Counted from the first letter of the stretch, positions 12,621-27,460 are shown. The stretch is DNA of 64,000 nucleotides from Hyalomma asiaticum (GCA_013339685.2 CM023482.1:143285296-143349295); one strand, 5' to 3'. Translations and numbers: made by a program. Notes: generated by a model from the sequence alone, not told the origin.

Positions 12621-14774
12621 CTTTGAAAGTTAATCAAGTGCTTGACTTCAGCGACATATGTTTATCCATCCTTTTGAATCCCTCTTTACCACAGCCATTT
12701 CAGTCGATCGGAGCCCACTGTTGCGAAAGTGCAAGGTAAGGGAAGACTTGCCCCATTATTCATTCGGTGGTTAGGTGATATTTGCCTGAGGCCACAGGGA
12801 AATGTGCACAGGCGCTTAAAAAACTTGTAATAACGCCAACAGATAACGAAGCCAAGCATCGGCTTCATTATCTCTTGGCTTCTTTGCATTGTGCCTTACA
12901 AAGAAACAAGTCCCCTGATCCATGCCCCTTTCGTTTTCCTACGGTCATGAGTAGTATGTCATACCCCCGTGTAATACCCGCTAGAATTGTTCAAGATAAT
13001 AAAAAGTTAAGTGAGATATACTCGATGTGTCGTCAGATATCGCTAGAGGGCACTTAACAATCCAGTGCCATCACGGAAAACAGGCGTCGGTCTATCTCTC
13101 GATTTCTTTCTTTTTTCACATTACCAAAATTTGCTCGCTAAACGTTTATATTTCAATTCAAGCCTTAGCTACTATGCACCGGCACACTAAACACACACAC
13201 ACAAACGAAGCCGTAAATCAACTCCACAAACCGCGAACAGACAGTACAGGAAGGAGCAGTCAATATTTGTTCTGCGATCCTACGTACAAGCTAAGCGTGT
13301 CATGCTGCCTTAGAAAGGCGCGATCGGGCGTACGTATTACACCGGATTCCACTAAATGTCGCCTACACGAAACACTTCCTATTTTAATACCAAGCGATCA
13401 TGCTCGTCACGAATTCCCGCAGGAATTCCCGGTCCATCTTGTGCCTGTTCTCGCAGGATAGCTAACCTGCAAAGAAGATCCTTACTGCTCGAGCAGAACT
13501 GAGATGAGACAGCTGCCTGGCCCTCGCATTATCGCTCCCTGGGCATCATACGGGATGAAATCATATTTAGAGTTTTTGTGGGGACATCAATGAAGTACCC
13601 CAGTTTGTTGTTTTGTGGAGTGCACTGTATCTCTCATGGACTGTGTGCCTATCACCCCGTCCTTCAAAACACCCGCGCCCATACTATACGGCTTGCCGCT
13701 CTCCTGCACTCATTACAGGCCCCCTCCCTCATTTCTTCCTCCTATAGCGTCGCTAACAGGAAGCCATCACGGATGTAAATCTCCTACCGGCTCTCAATGT
13801 TTCTGGAGCATAATTTGCATAAAGTACGCGAAAGCACGGGACATTAAAGAAGGAAATCCTGCATATGCGGATTTTATTTTTCTTAATGTCCCTCTGGCGC
13901 CTCTGCAGCCGACAGTGCAGGCGCATTCAACGGCACAGGAAAACGGCGGCAATGTCGCCCGAGACGGTAGAACAGAAAGCACGACGCGGAATGCGCCACT
14001 GACACACACACTCGTTCCCGAAGACAAACGCGTACTAGTACACTGGGCGTACATCCCGGACACTGCTGGTATTGCGTCGCGGTCATTGTGTGAAGAGAGC
14101 TCAAACAGGATCCCGCGTAGCGGTCATCCCGAAAGGGTCGCCGTGCACGTGGAGAGTACGTGATCTTCCGCCCACGCACGGAGGCGATGACGTGATGGAT
14201 CACGTAAACTGCGCCTCTGTGCCGAAACCGCGCTGTCGCTGCTGCACTATACGACGGGGAACAAGCAAGGACGTGCACAACGACGACGTCGCATGCAAGG
14301 CCGCGTGCTCGAAGAGTACGCAAAGCGCATGCGCGTACTGCAGCATTTGGCCAACACTCGTGTGGCAGTGCGAAGATTGCACGCTGAAACATTGGCTGTT
14401 GCGAACGGCAACAGGGACACCAGGTTATTATCATTATTATTATTACTCTATTTGATAGTTTCAGAAGTACAAGAAGCGAGCAGACAATGGTGGCAAGAAA
14501 ATTAGGGGCGAATGTTTAATCGAAAGACGCAAACAGTAAGAAAAACAGGACGCGAGAGCGAGTGAAGCCAAGTAGTGTAGCTGTAGGAGAAGAGACCACC
14601 TACATTCCACATCGTGCTGCAGTGTTCCGACAGAGTTATACACATCGGTTAATGAACGACGATAACTATGCCGAAACCCGTTTGCCGTTACTTTAGCTTC
14701 CTTTGTAAGTTTCTCACGTTCGTGTGGAGTCCTGCAGTTACACGGTCGCCTTATCCACAGTTTCCTCCATCTCC
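12620..14774. other. no recognised gene or interspersed repeat
   Basis: Frames of up to 183 codons occur (13615-14163 +, 13883-14434 -), but they overlap antisense and show no recognisable motif, so I treat them as chance. Confidence 0.35.
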
Positions 14775-14836
14775 CATTCATTCATTCATTCATTCATTCA
14801 TTCATTCATTCATTCATTCATTCATTCATTCATTCG
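14775..14836. repeat. (CATT)n microsatellite
   Basis: About fifteen CATT units. Confidence 0.95.
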
Positions 14837-16421
14837 TTTCGATGTGCTTTATAGTTCGCTGACAGCGAACGACCACTGTTGATGGTCCAAGCGAAAGCAC
14901 TGACGACACTTGCCATATATTTCTTCATCTGGTTTTCACTGAACACGTCACATCGCTAATTCACCAGCGAATTAGACTCCCTCAACCCCTCAGACCATCC
15001 ATTAGTCGACGGCTTCATGCATGTACTTTTCGTCTTATACTATCTCCGTCTCTGACAAAGACATACTAAGATCGATGGCAATTCCCCATTCACTCGCGGT
15101 TGCAATTAGGGCATTTATACTGTTACACACTACTCCATCTCTCTCATCTCGTGCGGCAGAGTGATCGATGTCGCCGGGCAAATAGGTAAAGCTCGTCGGT
15201 CGAGGTCCAATCGTAGGCTTCCCTGCACTGGCTTCGAGATACGAGACAATTCGAGGTTTACGAAGCGCGCAACAAATGAATGGGCGCCTCCCATCCAGGA
15301 CACTGTGTATTCTCTCTCATGACGATGAACATTCCGGTGGTCGGCCGAGGACTAGCCCCGCAGCCACTCGCGCTAAACGCATATCATAGCTGAGTCATGT
15401 TTATTACATTTCAGTGGGCGCGGGAGAATCAGTAACGCTTCTTTGGATCCACTACCCCTGCGCTTCGGACGCTGGCTGTTGGACGCACGGTCCACGCGCT
15501 CGAATTCTGCGGCCTTGAAATGCCAGCGCGCTCGTGCAGTGGCTGTGTGCGTGGGTCAAAATTATTCGGGGGCCCTTTCGCATACGATGCTTGCTTCGGA
15601 AAGAGGTCATATCACGCAGAAGAACCCGAAGTTGCTCGCGTTATAGTTAAGATTTATTAATAAGCACAGGCTGGGATGCTGGGAGAAGGGGGGCGAGGGG
15701 TGATGGAACATCGAAAACTCCGTCCGCAAGTGCATGAGTGGTGAATACACTGAAGTGAACCAACACAGAATGTTCGTGGCCTCCACCTAACGAAGGCCTG
15801 AAAATGAAGGACGGCTGATTGACGTGTAATTGAGTGGCCATAAGATTATGATCAGTTCTTAATATGCAAGAAGAATTGGCACGCGACATATTGCGTCGAT
15901 TCATAACTGGCCGTGCGCTGTGACAAGACAAACATGCCTGCGTCTCTGCACACAGGGCAAGATCGAAGTGGCTCAGAACCATCACAATCACACCCACGCA
16001 AATTCGAACGCCACCATCATCTCGACGTGACGAAGAATTTGGAAACTATACAAGTTTTCTATGAATTTACTAAAGGTTCGTGATCATTAACATAAACAAG
16101 CTTATTAAAAAGAAACTTCGGTTTAGCTCTTCCACGTGAAAGTAGGAAAGGTGATGCGGATGCGTCTGGCTAAATGAGTTGTGGTTTCGAATTGACGTAC
16201 TGAGACTCAGGTTCACACGCAGTGTACTGTGTGTCTGCTAGTGGCACATGCGTAAACACCTTGAAGACCTGTTACCGTTGCGCATGTGATGTCCATTTGT
16301 GCACGCTGTCAGGTCAGGTTCTTACAGTAACGACGCGCTTTCATATTTATTACTGGCTTTCCGAAAGCGTCACAGCGACACAAAACGTAGCCACTTATGG
16401 TAACGGTACGCTTTTTTGCAG
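14837..16421. other. no recognised gene; possible unidentified repeat at 15645-16000
   Basis: The minus-strand frame 15647-15997 (116 codons) ends in an AT-rich TTAATAAATC stretch and could be a decayed element end, but no family motif is visible. A Cys-rich frame at 16222-16449 (SGTCVNTLKTCYRCACDVHLC) lies just before the candidate exon at 16422. Confidence 0.3.
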
Positions 16422-16657
16422 CTTTGTTGCACGTGCCACCAGCAAGTAACAACGTGTGAACCGAACGCGACGACAACAAACACATTTAGTGCCTCTTTTA
16501 GTCACGGTTCTTACGTGGTCATTTGCGGATCATGGAAAGCCAACTGCACTCAAACACTAAATAACGCTTCGGGGATGCATCCGCGAAAGGTTTCATTCAT
16601 ACGCTTCTGTGCCTGCAGTACTTTTTGCAACAGCGATGAGAACAACACCGACAGAAG
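16422..16657 (+). CDS. candidate exon: Cys-rich extracellular (three-finger / TGF-beta-receptor-like) segment
   Basis: CTTTTTTGCAG at 16411-16421 would be a good splice acceptor. The frame that follows (phase 0) begins LCCTCHQQVTTCEPN and ends IRFCACSTFCNSDENN. It has nine cysteines in about 80 residues and four N-glycosylation sequons (NAT, NCT, NAS, NNT), which suits a secreted or extracellular region. The closing C-x-C-S-T-x-C-N pattern recalls the last disulfides of three-finger ectodomains, including type II TGF-beta/BMP receptors and Ly6 proteins. The only near donor, AAG|GTTCAG at 16658, is weak, and the frame otherwise stops at 16667. No signal peptide, membrane helix or kinase exon was found nearby. 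It may be a chance frame. Confidence 0.22.
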
Positions 16658-16667
16658 GTTCAGCTGA

Positions 16668-17119
16668 TCACCTAGCTACTTTCTGTTCCAAATCTGATCG
16701 GCTTCAGAGTGACACATCCACGCACAGGTGGCGTGTTGTATTCCATCAAGGTTGAGCGTTGGGCTAATTGGTGCAACATTTTCCTCAGTTTTACAGCGCG
16801 AACGGCACACGGACAACATATAATGACACACAGAGCGCTAACAACTGTTTTTATTTCCAAGCACACACACACACATACACGCATTTTACAAGGAAATAGG
16901 AGAAAAACAGCGCAAATGAGGCACACATTGTTGTTCAGCGGAAGACATCCGTCAATATCACGTATTGTGTGATAAGAGTTCACACTCTTTGTGCGATAGA
17001 GGTATTGAGGCTGTACTAACTTTGTGTCACTATATGTTGTCCGTGTGCCATTCGCGCTGTAAAACTTGGGAAAGTGTTGTATTCCACCATTCTAATGACA
17101 AATTTACCCAGTGTAACGT
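16668..17119. other. no recognised feature
   Basis: A short (AC)n run near 16861-16875 is all that is visible. Confidence 0.4.
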
Positions 17120-18960
17120 CACAAAGTACGCGCGCTGACGCAAGAGCGCTCCTCGTCGAGGAACGCAAACAATGATACATGTGTGCTTGAGACAATTCTT
17201 CGTATTACGGAGATCATGCGTCGCGTATTATGCGCAGATGAAGAATCAAACTGTGATGATTCATACGAATGCGCGCATCCCTGACGCAGCGGCCAACAGT
17301 CACGCGCCGACACATGCGGCCGAGGTTACGCGCAGGCAAAGTGACGTCACCTACGTAACGTTGCGCACGTGACAGCCGCTTGCTGCACATTTGTGACGTT
17401 TCTTTAACTCAACCATCCCTGTAGCGAGAGAGAGCTTCCCCGTCGAAGCTCTGGCGCGCACCTCCCGAGACGGATGGCGGGAAGAGGAAGACGAAAAGAA
17501 GCGGTGCCAGTCAAGAGAAGGAAAAGAAAAAAAAAATTCAGCCTTCGCCGCGCGGCTAGCTGCTCGGAACCGCCCGAGCCACAGGAGGCTGCGGCCGACG
17601 GAGCTATAAATGACCAGGCCCGAAAAACGCCCGCGCCCAAGGTTTTGGCGGCTCGTCAAGAGCACTTGACATTTCTGATGCGGCCGCCGTAGGAACAAAC
17701 GATACCGGGAGGCACTATTCACTTAGCCGGTACGACGCGGAATGGCATTCTACGCGCGCGAGATATAACTGCACATCGTACACGGAACAGTGTACGGAGG
17801 GTTCGCTAGTCGCTGGCTTCCAAATTATAGCTCAACCTGCGCGTTCACGGTTGAATGAACCTCGGCCGGCGCCTCAGTGCGCCGTTTCGCACCGTCCGTC
17901 ACCGCGGGGGTTGGCTGCGGATCGATTGAAAATGTCGCCGACGATGTTTCTTTGAAAGGCGCCGTGCAAACACTTTCGGGCCGGCAATGCGCGGGTGCAC
18001 CGTCAATCAGCGGTGGGAGGGATCAAAGGATGTGGGGGCTGTCTGCGCTCTACCGGGGTACTCACAGCTTCTTCTAAAGACGGCAACGAGCGCAACGGTG
18101 TCGGGGAAGTGCTGGCGGCGGCGGCAACGGCAAGCGTCACTCAGCTTCCACTGGGCCGAGGATCGCCAAGGTACCGGCGACTTCCGAACTTCATTCGCGT
18201 CCGCAGCGTTCACCAAGTCACGCTAACAGCAGCACACGGCGTCGCAGGCACGACAACGATGCCGCCAGAAAGTCGTCCGATCTGTGACGATGCGGCACTG
18301 TCTGCAGCACACACGTGAACCACAGTATGCGAAGTGCCCGCGCACTACACACTACGCCACTGTTGCCGCAGCACTCGGGTCCGCGGCGGTCGACCCCAAC
18401 AGTGGGTACGACGAAAGCGCCGTGCAGACAGGCCGGCCGAATGTGACCAGTCGAAAGGGCGCTCGCTCGTTTCCAAGGGAGGCAAAGCGTCCTTTTCGTC
18501 TCTCTTTTGTGGGGAGGTTATCCTCGTTTGAAACCCTACAACGGCTCCTCCGCCGGAAGGTGCTGGCTGGTTTCGCCGCAGTGCAGAAGGCGGTCGGATG
18601 GCCGCCGATCGACGCTCGTTCCGCTACGGCCAATGGCGGCGCTGGTTTCCGCTGACGTCGCGCCGGGCGCCGGGGCCGAGGCTACGGTTCTCTGGTGACG
18701 CCATCGGACACGTGATTCTTCCCGCCACAAGGCTTTCGCGTCGTCTGCTACCGGATGCTTCCGGTTGCCGGGCCGGCGCGGTTCCGTGGGAATCGAAGGC
18801 GAGACGCGAAAAAAGAAAAGATAAGCCGCGCGCTGGTTGAAAGATAGAGGCGGCTTGGCATAAAGTGAACGCTCTCGCCACTGCGGCAGCCGAGCCTCTG
18901 GGCCGGGGTTTTCCGTCGGCCGAGATAAGCCGGGGTCCTATTACGTCGACCCGAATTATC
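17120..18960. promoter_or_regulatory. CpG-rich block with CRE-like and TATA-like sites
   Basis: The block is markedly richer in G+C and CpG than its surroundings. It holds a palindromic TGACGTCA (17342-17349, the CREB/ATF consensus) and CTATAAAT (17604-17611) in a GC-rich setting. Many overlapping frames on both strands (for example 18284-18655 +, 123 codons) reflect composition. It could be the promoter or untranslated first exon of an unseen gene. No product is recognised, so the regulatory reading is an inference. Confidence 0.25.
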
Positions 18961-19270
18961 CGCGAAAGAAAGCAGGTCAGCGAGTGACCATGCAAGTCAA
19001 GACGTTGAGAGCACCAGGCTGAGCCTCGAGGATTGAAGAGTATATGCAAACGTTAGGGTCACTTTTCCTTTTTCGCTCTTATTCTGTTTGCGTTGTACGT
19101 TTTTGAAACAAGTTACGTATATTTGTAAAGTGACACCCGCAAGATTGAAAACCATATGATTTTTTGTCATGATATTTTGCCAGCAGATTTTGCTAGTAGT
19201 TTCAGAATAGGATCCATGGGAAGTGGGTGGGATTATTAACTAAACCAGTGTTTAGTTTGCGGTTGTTTGC

Positions 19271-19420
19271 CTTCACAAGAATATGAAAATTCTGTTAAGG
19301 TCTAATGAACATCTCATATGCTTGGAGATAGACGCGCATCGATTGTGCGAGAGAGATGCCACGCCATGATCTTTGCAAGGTTTGCAAGTATAGCTTGCGA
19401 TACCGTCAATTTAGAGAGCT
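19271..19420. repeat. diverged direct repeat, copy 1
   Basis: The block CTTCACAAGAATATGAAAAT through TACCGTCAATTTA is repeated in the same orientation at 19659-19810, with shared words TCTAATGAAC, GAGATAGA and CACGCCATGATC. Identity appears to be about 70-75 percent. Confidence 0.65.
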
Positions 19421-19517
19421 TAGTTTCTGTAGTGGTGGGGCGTTAGAAAAGGCAGCACCTCGATAGCAACTTCGACATTTACTTGAGAACTTTTTCTTGA
19501 CCTGGTTGATGTGAGTA

Positions 19518-19646
19518 CGAAAGCATGATGCCGCTAAGAATACACTAAACAAAAGAAGGGACACAGAACGACGACACAGGCTACCCGTATTGTCGTTCTG
19601 TGTCCCTTCCTTTGTGTATGGTCTTCTTAGCGGCACCATGCCTTCG
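19518..19646. repeat. inverted repeat with 18-bp perfect core
   Basis: The arms are 19518-19572 and 19592-19646. The inner 18 bp, GAAGGGACACAGAACGAC, are perfect, and the outer parts, including TGCCGCTAAGAA, match at about 80 percent. The spacer is about 19 bp. It lies between the two direct-repeat copies. Confidence 0.8.
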
Positions 19647-19658
19647 TTCGACATTTAC

Positions 19659-19810
19659 CTTTACAAGGACATGAAAATTATGTTACGCTCTAATGAACTC
19701 ATCATAAGCTTAGAGATAGATGCACATAGATTCTGCAAAATTTCACGCCATGATCCGTGTCACGGTTTACAGATACTAGTTAACGATGGTGTCAATTTAT
19801 ACCGCTCGTT
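19659..19810. repeat. diverged direct repeat, copy 2
   Basis: Second copy of the block at 19271-19420. It starts at CTTTACAAGGACATGAAAAT, directly after the inverted repeat. Confidence 0.65.
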
Positions 19811-20015
19811 TTCTTACAGGTCTTCAAATTTCAAACATAAGCAGCACAAACAAAAAGACACGGACGCAGAGACACTGGACAGGACGGGCGCTGTATTCCA
19901 ACTAAGTTTATTGAAAACAGCACGCGCTGAATCCGACAGGACAGATGAAGATGTGAGCGCATGCGCATACATTTGTGCAGATTAGAGAGTACCTAATATC
20001 GCCTGCTTAACAATT

Positions 20016-20117
20016 TAATTTCACTGGCACGCAAGGAGAGTGAAGCGGTGCTGATGCACAGAGAGGTGAACATGTGCATCAGCACCACTCCTCTCTCCTT
20101 GCGTGCCAGTGAAATTA
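20016..20117. repeat. inverted repeat, 44-bp arms
   Basis: Arms 20016-20059 and 20074-20117 share TAATTTCACTGGCACGCAAG and GTGCTGATGCAC, about 40 of 44 positions matching, with a 14-bp loop. The right arm runs straight into the CCGT/CCAT array. Confidence 0.88.
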
Positions 20118-20285
20118 GATTCCCGTCCGTCCGTCGTCCTTCCGTCCGTCCGTCCATCCGTCCGTCCATCCATCCATCAATCCTTCCGTCCGGCCGACCG
20201 TCCGTCCATCCATCTATCCATCCGTCCGTCCGTCCGTCCATCTAACCATCCGTCCGTCCGTCCGTCCGTCCATCCATCCATCCAT

Positions 20286-20321
<36 letters not shown>

Positions 20322-20336
20322 CCATCCATCCATCCA
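20118..20336. repeat. (CCGT/CCAT)n tetranucleotide array
   Basis: About 55 units of TCCG, TCCA and variants, becoming pure TCCA towards the right end. The Pro/Ser/Ile/His-rich and Gly/Trp/Met/Asp-rich frames over it are translations of the array, not genes. Confidence 0.95.
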
Positions 20337-20482
20337 GTAACTTTGCCGTCACGAAACTCGACAATGAAAACGCACTTCACACTCTGTTAGAAGTTCGAAA
20401 TGAATTCCGTGTGCATATAATGCCCACTTCGCCCTCTCGATCACTTCTTGGGGCAATTGCTTACGCGCGTGTCTTATTAATA

Positions 20483-20582
<100 letters not shown>

Positions 20583-20911
20583 TCTGTTGGTTTTAGCTGG
20601 ATAAAAAATTGATATTCCGTACCCGCGTGAAGACGGACATCTTCGGCAAATGTTCCAGCGGCGAAAAAAAAGGAAAGAGAAAGGAGCCATGTGTAGAAGT
20701 TTTATTTGGCGTGCACCCACGACGGCTAGAACCGCGGCAGCCTCCCAGAGGCGAGTATAACCGAATTCAGCGTACGCATAAGCGCAGCGTTATTCAGGCG
20801 GCGACTGCTCATCAACACAAGTGACCATTTCACCACGCGCAGAAAGAGCAAGAAAAAAAAAAGACAAAAGAAACAGTGCACGAGAGGAACATTAGCAGCA
20901 CCCCATCGCAT

Positions 20912-20914
20912 CAT

Positions 20915-20965
<51 letters not shown>

Positions 20966-20966
20966 T
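20912..20966. repeat. (ATTT)n microsatellite
   Basis: About thirteen ATTT units. Confidence 0.95.
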
Positions 20967-21759
20967 CTGCATTTTCGTTCTTTCTTGTGCTTCCTTCTGC
21001 TGTATACGGTTTCTGCTTTTCCTCTCCTTTACGGACGTCTCGTTTACGTCTGGCCAAAATGGCGTGGTACACGGAGCGCATGCATGTTTATCGCTCATGT
21101 TTATCGCCCGCATAACATATAGGCATAAACAGTTGGGGGAAAACACGGCCCACTTGAGAGCAACAGCGAGGCATATACAACCTTATCTCCAGGACTCAAT
21201 GGTCAGAAGGATGAACGTATACGTACTAAAGAGCCTGCGCGCGTACCGCATTGATCAGAAGCGCATACAAGAACATTTCATCCGGGTCCCCATAATAAAT
21301 GAGAAGAAAAAAAGAAACGGAATGTTCTGTTTGTTTGTTGTTTGTTTATGACCGTTTACGGGGCTATCTATATACGGTGCGTACGCCCAAGAGCGAATGT
21401 GCGCAGCGAACGAACTCTATCATCGCAGCTATCATAGAACCTAAGCAGCGGCCACGCCAATAGTTGTGACGCTTATTACCAGCCCGTTTAAGACAGCTAT
21501 ATACAGTGTCGCGAAGACCGCGTCGCGTAGAATGTTTTCTTGTTCTTTTTTTCTTTTTCGACTGCTTTTGTAGACGGTGCTCGAGTAAACGAGCCGGCGC
21601 ACCGCAGGGAGTCTTCTTGACGACGTAGTACAGAGAACGAAGACCACGTGTGTGCGTCGCGGCCAGTTTCCGGAAAGCGTTGTTTGTATTAGTTTTGTGG
21701 CGAGGCCGGATGCACGCGATCATAAAAGCTCGTAGAGCATCGTTACCTTCGACCTGCCT
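20967..21759. other. no recognised gene
   Basis: Some of 21600-21759 may belong to the U3 part of the LTR candidate that follows. Confidence 0.3.
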
Positions 21760-22147
21760 GACTGGCCCGTGTAAGCCGTTTTCCTATTGGTGGGAGGCAG
21801 TGGTGTTCCGAGACGTTCGTGTTGCCGTGGGTGCTGAAAAGTGCTATTTAAGCGGCGACACTGGCCTTTTTTGAGAGCGGACTAGGGGACCATGACGCTC
21901 GGAACCACCGGCGACCAGTTCGGCAGGCCGACTGGGTATGATACCATTTTCTATGTTGTATAATTTTTGCCCTGTGTGTTTTCCAACTTCAAGATGTCTT
22001 AGCTAAATAAACCCCCCAATGAGTGCTCTCCCAATTCACTGTGTCGACTCCTCATCGCTTGCCTGCGCGGAGTGGCTCCTACGCCTCTTCGTCTTCCTGA
22101 CCTTCCGATGCGTCTAACATTAACGGCCCCGACGTTTCGCTACAACA
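21760..22147 (+). mobile_element. solo LTR candidate (Gypsy-like)
   Basis: The layout resembles an LTR: TATA-like CTATTTAAG at 21843, a likely transcribed start, a polyadenylation signal in CTAAATAAACCCCCC near 22000, a CpG-rich U5-like part and an end reading AACGGCCCCGAC ... CTACAACA. No gag/pol follows and no second LTR was found. The left boundary is a guess and no target duplication was identified. Confidence 0.35.
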
Positions 22148-23440
22148 GTTTCGAACTCGTTTGTGCACGGATTACCCTCGCAATTCACTAAATGGGCAGA
22201 CTACAGAAAGCATGAACTAAGATTACCTGTGTAGACGGTATTGATGTGTGAACATTTGTAATTTATGAATTTCTCGTTTAATGCACAGTTGTACTGGAAA
22301 AGTGACCTTACATGTGTGATGTGATGTGATGTGATGTGATTTGATATGTGTGTCCGTGCCCGAGTGCTTGTATTCATTCACTTTGATGAACATTTCAAAA
22401 CTCTGTGATGTAAGCCACCCTGTAAGAGAAGAGGAGTAGCCGGCGCTGCACATGGGCGCCAACATCTCCTTCAATTACATCTATTAAAAAAAAAAAAAGA
22501 AGATTACCCCACTAATGGAAAGATTCAGTATTACATTGGCTGAAACGATCCCTCTTGTTCTCATTGAACGCGGGTTCGTATTTTTATTTCTCGGCGCAAA
22601 GTTGCGAAACTGACATTTACTAACCCAAGCGGCGAACACACAAAGCTGCACAAGAGTGCGGTAACGTGAGCTTTTACAAGTATGCGCGGCTCCTTGCCAT
22701 TTTATTAGAGTTGAAACGCAGTACACTTCTGATATTAAAGTTTTTTTTTTTATCTTACAACGTGCATTTAAGCCTGCCACGCACATAGCGTAATCTGCAA
22801 GAGCGTGATTTCGTATTTGGCTGGCTTTGCTTGGCTCGGCTGTCGGCACAATAATAACCGCGCCGGCGGTGAGCCACAAAGGACGCAGTTGGGAAAGCGC
22901 TGCAGTAATACGAGCATGGTCTGGACGACAAAGCAAGCATATGCGCGCCAACTTTTGATTTTCAAACGGCAAGTTGAAAAGAACAGGACGTGTACGGCTA
23001 GCCAAAGCTTTCATTCACCCCTGCGAAAACAGAACGACGGTTGCTTGCGAGGAGGCCCATCGGCGTCGCGATAATCTCTCAACGTTCCTAGAGAGCGCAC
23101 TCGACCCTTTTTTTTTTTTTTTAGTTTGCAAAATATTCACGCACTTTTGAATGCAATCGCTGCATGTATAAACAGTACCGAGGGTGACGTTTTCGTTGCA
23201 CCGCAAAAAAAGACGGTCTTTAAAAATCGGTTGTCAGTCCCTTCAATTTTCATACGAGGCCTCAGTGGAAGGAAACGGGGGTCTGTAAAAGCTATCCCCT
23301 CCTCTCCCCTATGATCGTAAAAGTGGTCTGTTTTGTATTGTTGGAACCCTCTCGCGCCTGGGCTTTACTCTGTGACTTGGTGTTACTTTTGCATAATACG
23401 CAAACAAATTCGGTCCTTCCCATAGGATGTGATCAAGACA
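22148..23440. other. no recognised gene; short (TGATG)n at 22316-22347
   Basis: A run of about six TGATG units occurs at 22316-22347. Otherwise there are only A- and T-runs (22485-22500, 22740-22752, 23107-23122). Confidence 0.45.
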
Positions 23441-23640
23441 GGGATTTATAGACCCCCCAACATCCTTGTAACCCCCCCCCCCCCCATCCTTTTAGATCTT
23501 CACATCCTACACCCCCCCCCCCCCCTCCATCCCCAAAATTCTCCAGACAACCAATGACTTGGTATACAATCATTCCCCCCCTCTTCCGCGTACTGGTTAC
23601 ACTTTGAGCACAACCCCCCCAAAATCGAAATTCTTGATAT
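23441..23640. repeat. cluster of C-tracts
   Basis: Four or more runs of 6-15 C lie within 200 bp, separated by AT-rich words such as CATCC and ATCC. The minus strand is correspondingly G-tract rich. Confidence 0.85.
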
Positions 23641-24140
23641 ACCCCTGGATGAAGCTTTCCCTCGAAATCGCCTGTTTACTTCTATGCTTTGTGGCTATCC
23701 AGTGGGATTGGCGGTAGTATTCAGTGGTTACGAGCCGATGGTAAGTGCTACTCACGGAAGCCATAAAGAGAAGTACAAGTACGAGTGAAAGTTCGCCTCG
23801 ACACATGTCATAAAACTGCCGCAGTAAGATCCACCACTTCGTATAGAGCGAGCCGCCGCACTATAAACGGAGCCGTTGCGTGCAAGGTCTTGATGGGCGT
23901 CGTCTCGCTGCTCAGAGAGGAAACATCTTACTGTCGTTGAAGGAATCATTCGCCTCTTTTATGTACTATTTCCTCGCAAGCGTGAACTGCAGAGCGGGGT
24001 AGACTATGGAGCAAAGAAAGAAAAGCAACGGGCTTTCCTTCGCCGCACTTAGTGCAACTTGTGTTTCCCATTGCGGCGATTGCGTCGATATTCGTATGTA
24101 TGGGTCCGTGTGGTGATACAAACGGACAAACTAAAGAACA
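23641..24140. other. no recognised feature
   Basis: I see nothing specific here. Confidence 0.35.
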
Positions 24141-24205
24141 AATGAATGAATGAATGAATGAATGAATGAATGAATGAATGAATGAATGAATGAATGAATG
24201 AATGA
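24141..24205. repeat. (AATG)n microsatellite
   Basis: About sixteen AATG units. Confidence 0.95.
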
Positions 24206-26882
<2,677 letters not shown>

Positions 26883-26908
26883 TATATATATTATGTGTGT
26901 GTGTGTGG
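26883..26908. repeat. short (TA)n then (GT)n
   Basis: These are the mirror image of the (AC)n(TA)n on the other side of the foldback element, only much shorter. Confidence 0.8.
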
Positions 26909-27460
26909 TGTCAGACATATTGCTTAATAGTTGGGAAAATCACTGGAACACCATAACAGATCTACGCAAAGCATGTTCATATCAGTTGTTTACAAGGGTA
27001 TAGATGAAAATAAATGGCCCTGGTTGTCGAGAAGATAAGAAAGAAAATAAGGGTTCGGTTCGAGTGCACTGCGCGCCATTCCCTCACAACCTGTGAGTAG
27101 CGCTTACAGCTGCACTGGGTGTGTCCACACAACCAGCGAGGTAGGAATATTCCTTTTGTTTACGGTAGACCGAAGGTTCGAAGTCGTAGTTTCGCAAGAC
27201 CTAAGAATCACGCCGGTTTCAGGGACTAATTTCGTCACACACGACATAATCACGCTGCTAATCACCTCTCACTAATCACCTCTCACTTTCGACATGGTAC
27301 TCTCCCTGCGGTATCTCCAGGTAACCTGAGGTGTGTCTGCAATGATGTGCATCCCCCTTTTAATCTAAAAGACGCGGTGCTAAGCGACGTCGCTTTGCGC
27401 CGCATTTATGTAAGTAATTCACTGTACTTTTGAGCGCACAAGCATGTATTACACGTAATG
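26909..27460. other. no recognised feature
   Basis: An 11-bp direct repeat, AATCACCTCTC, occurs around 27259-27286. Nothing else is visible. Confidence 0.35.
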
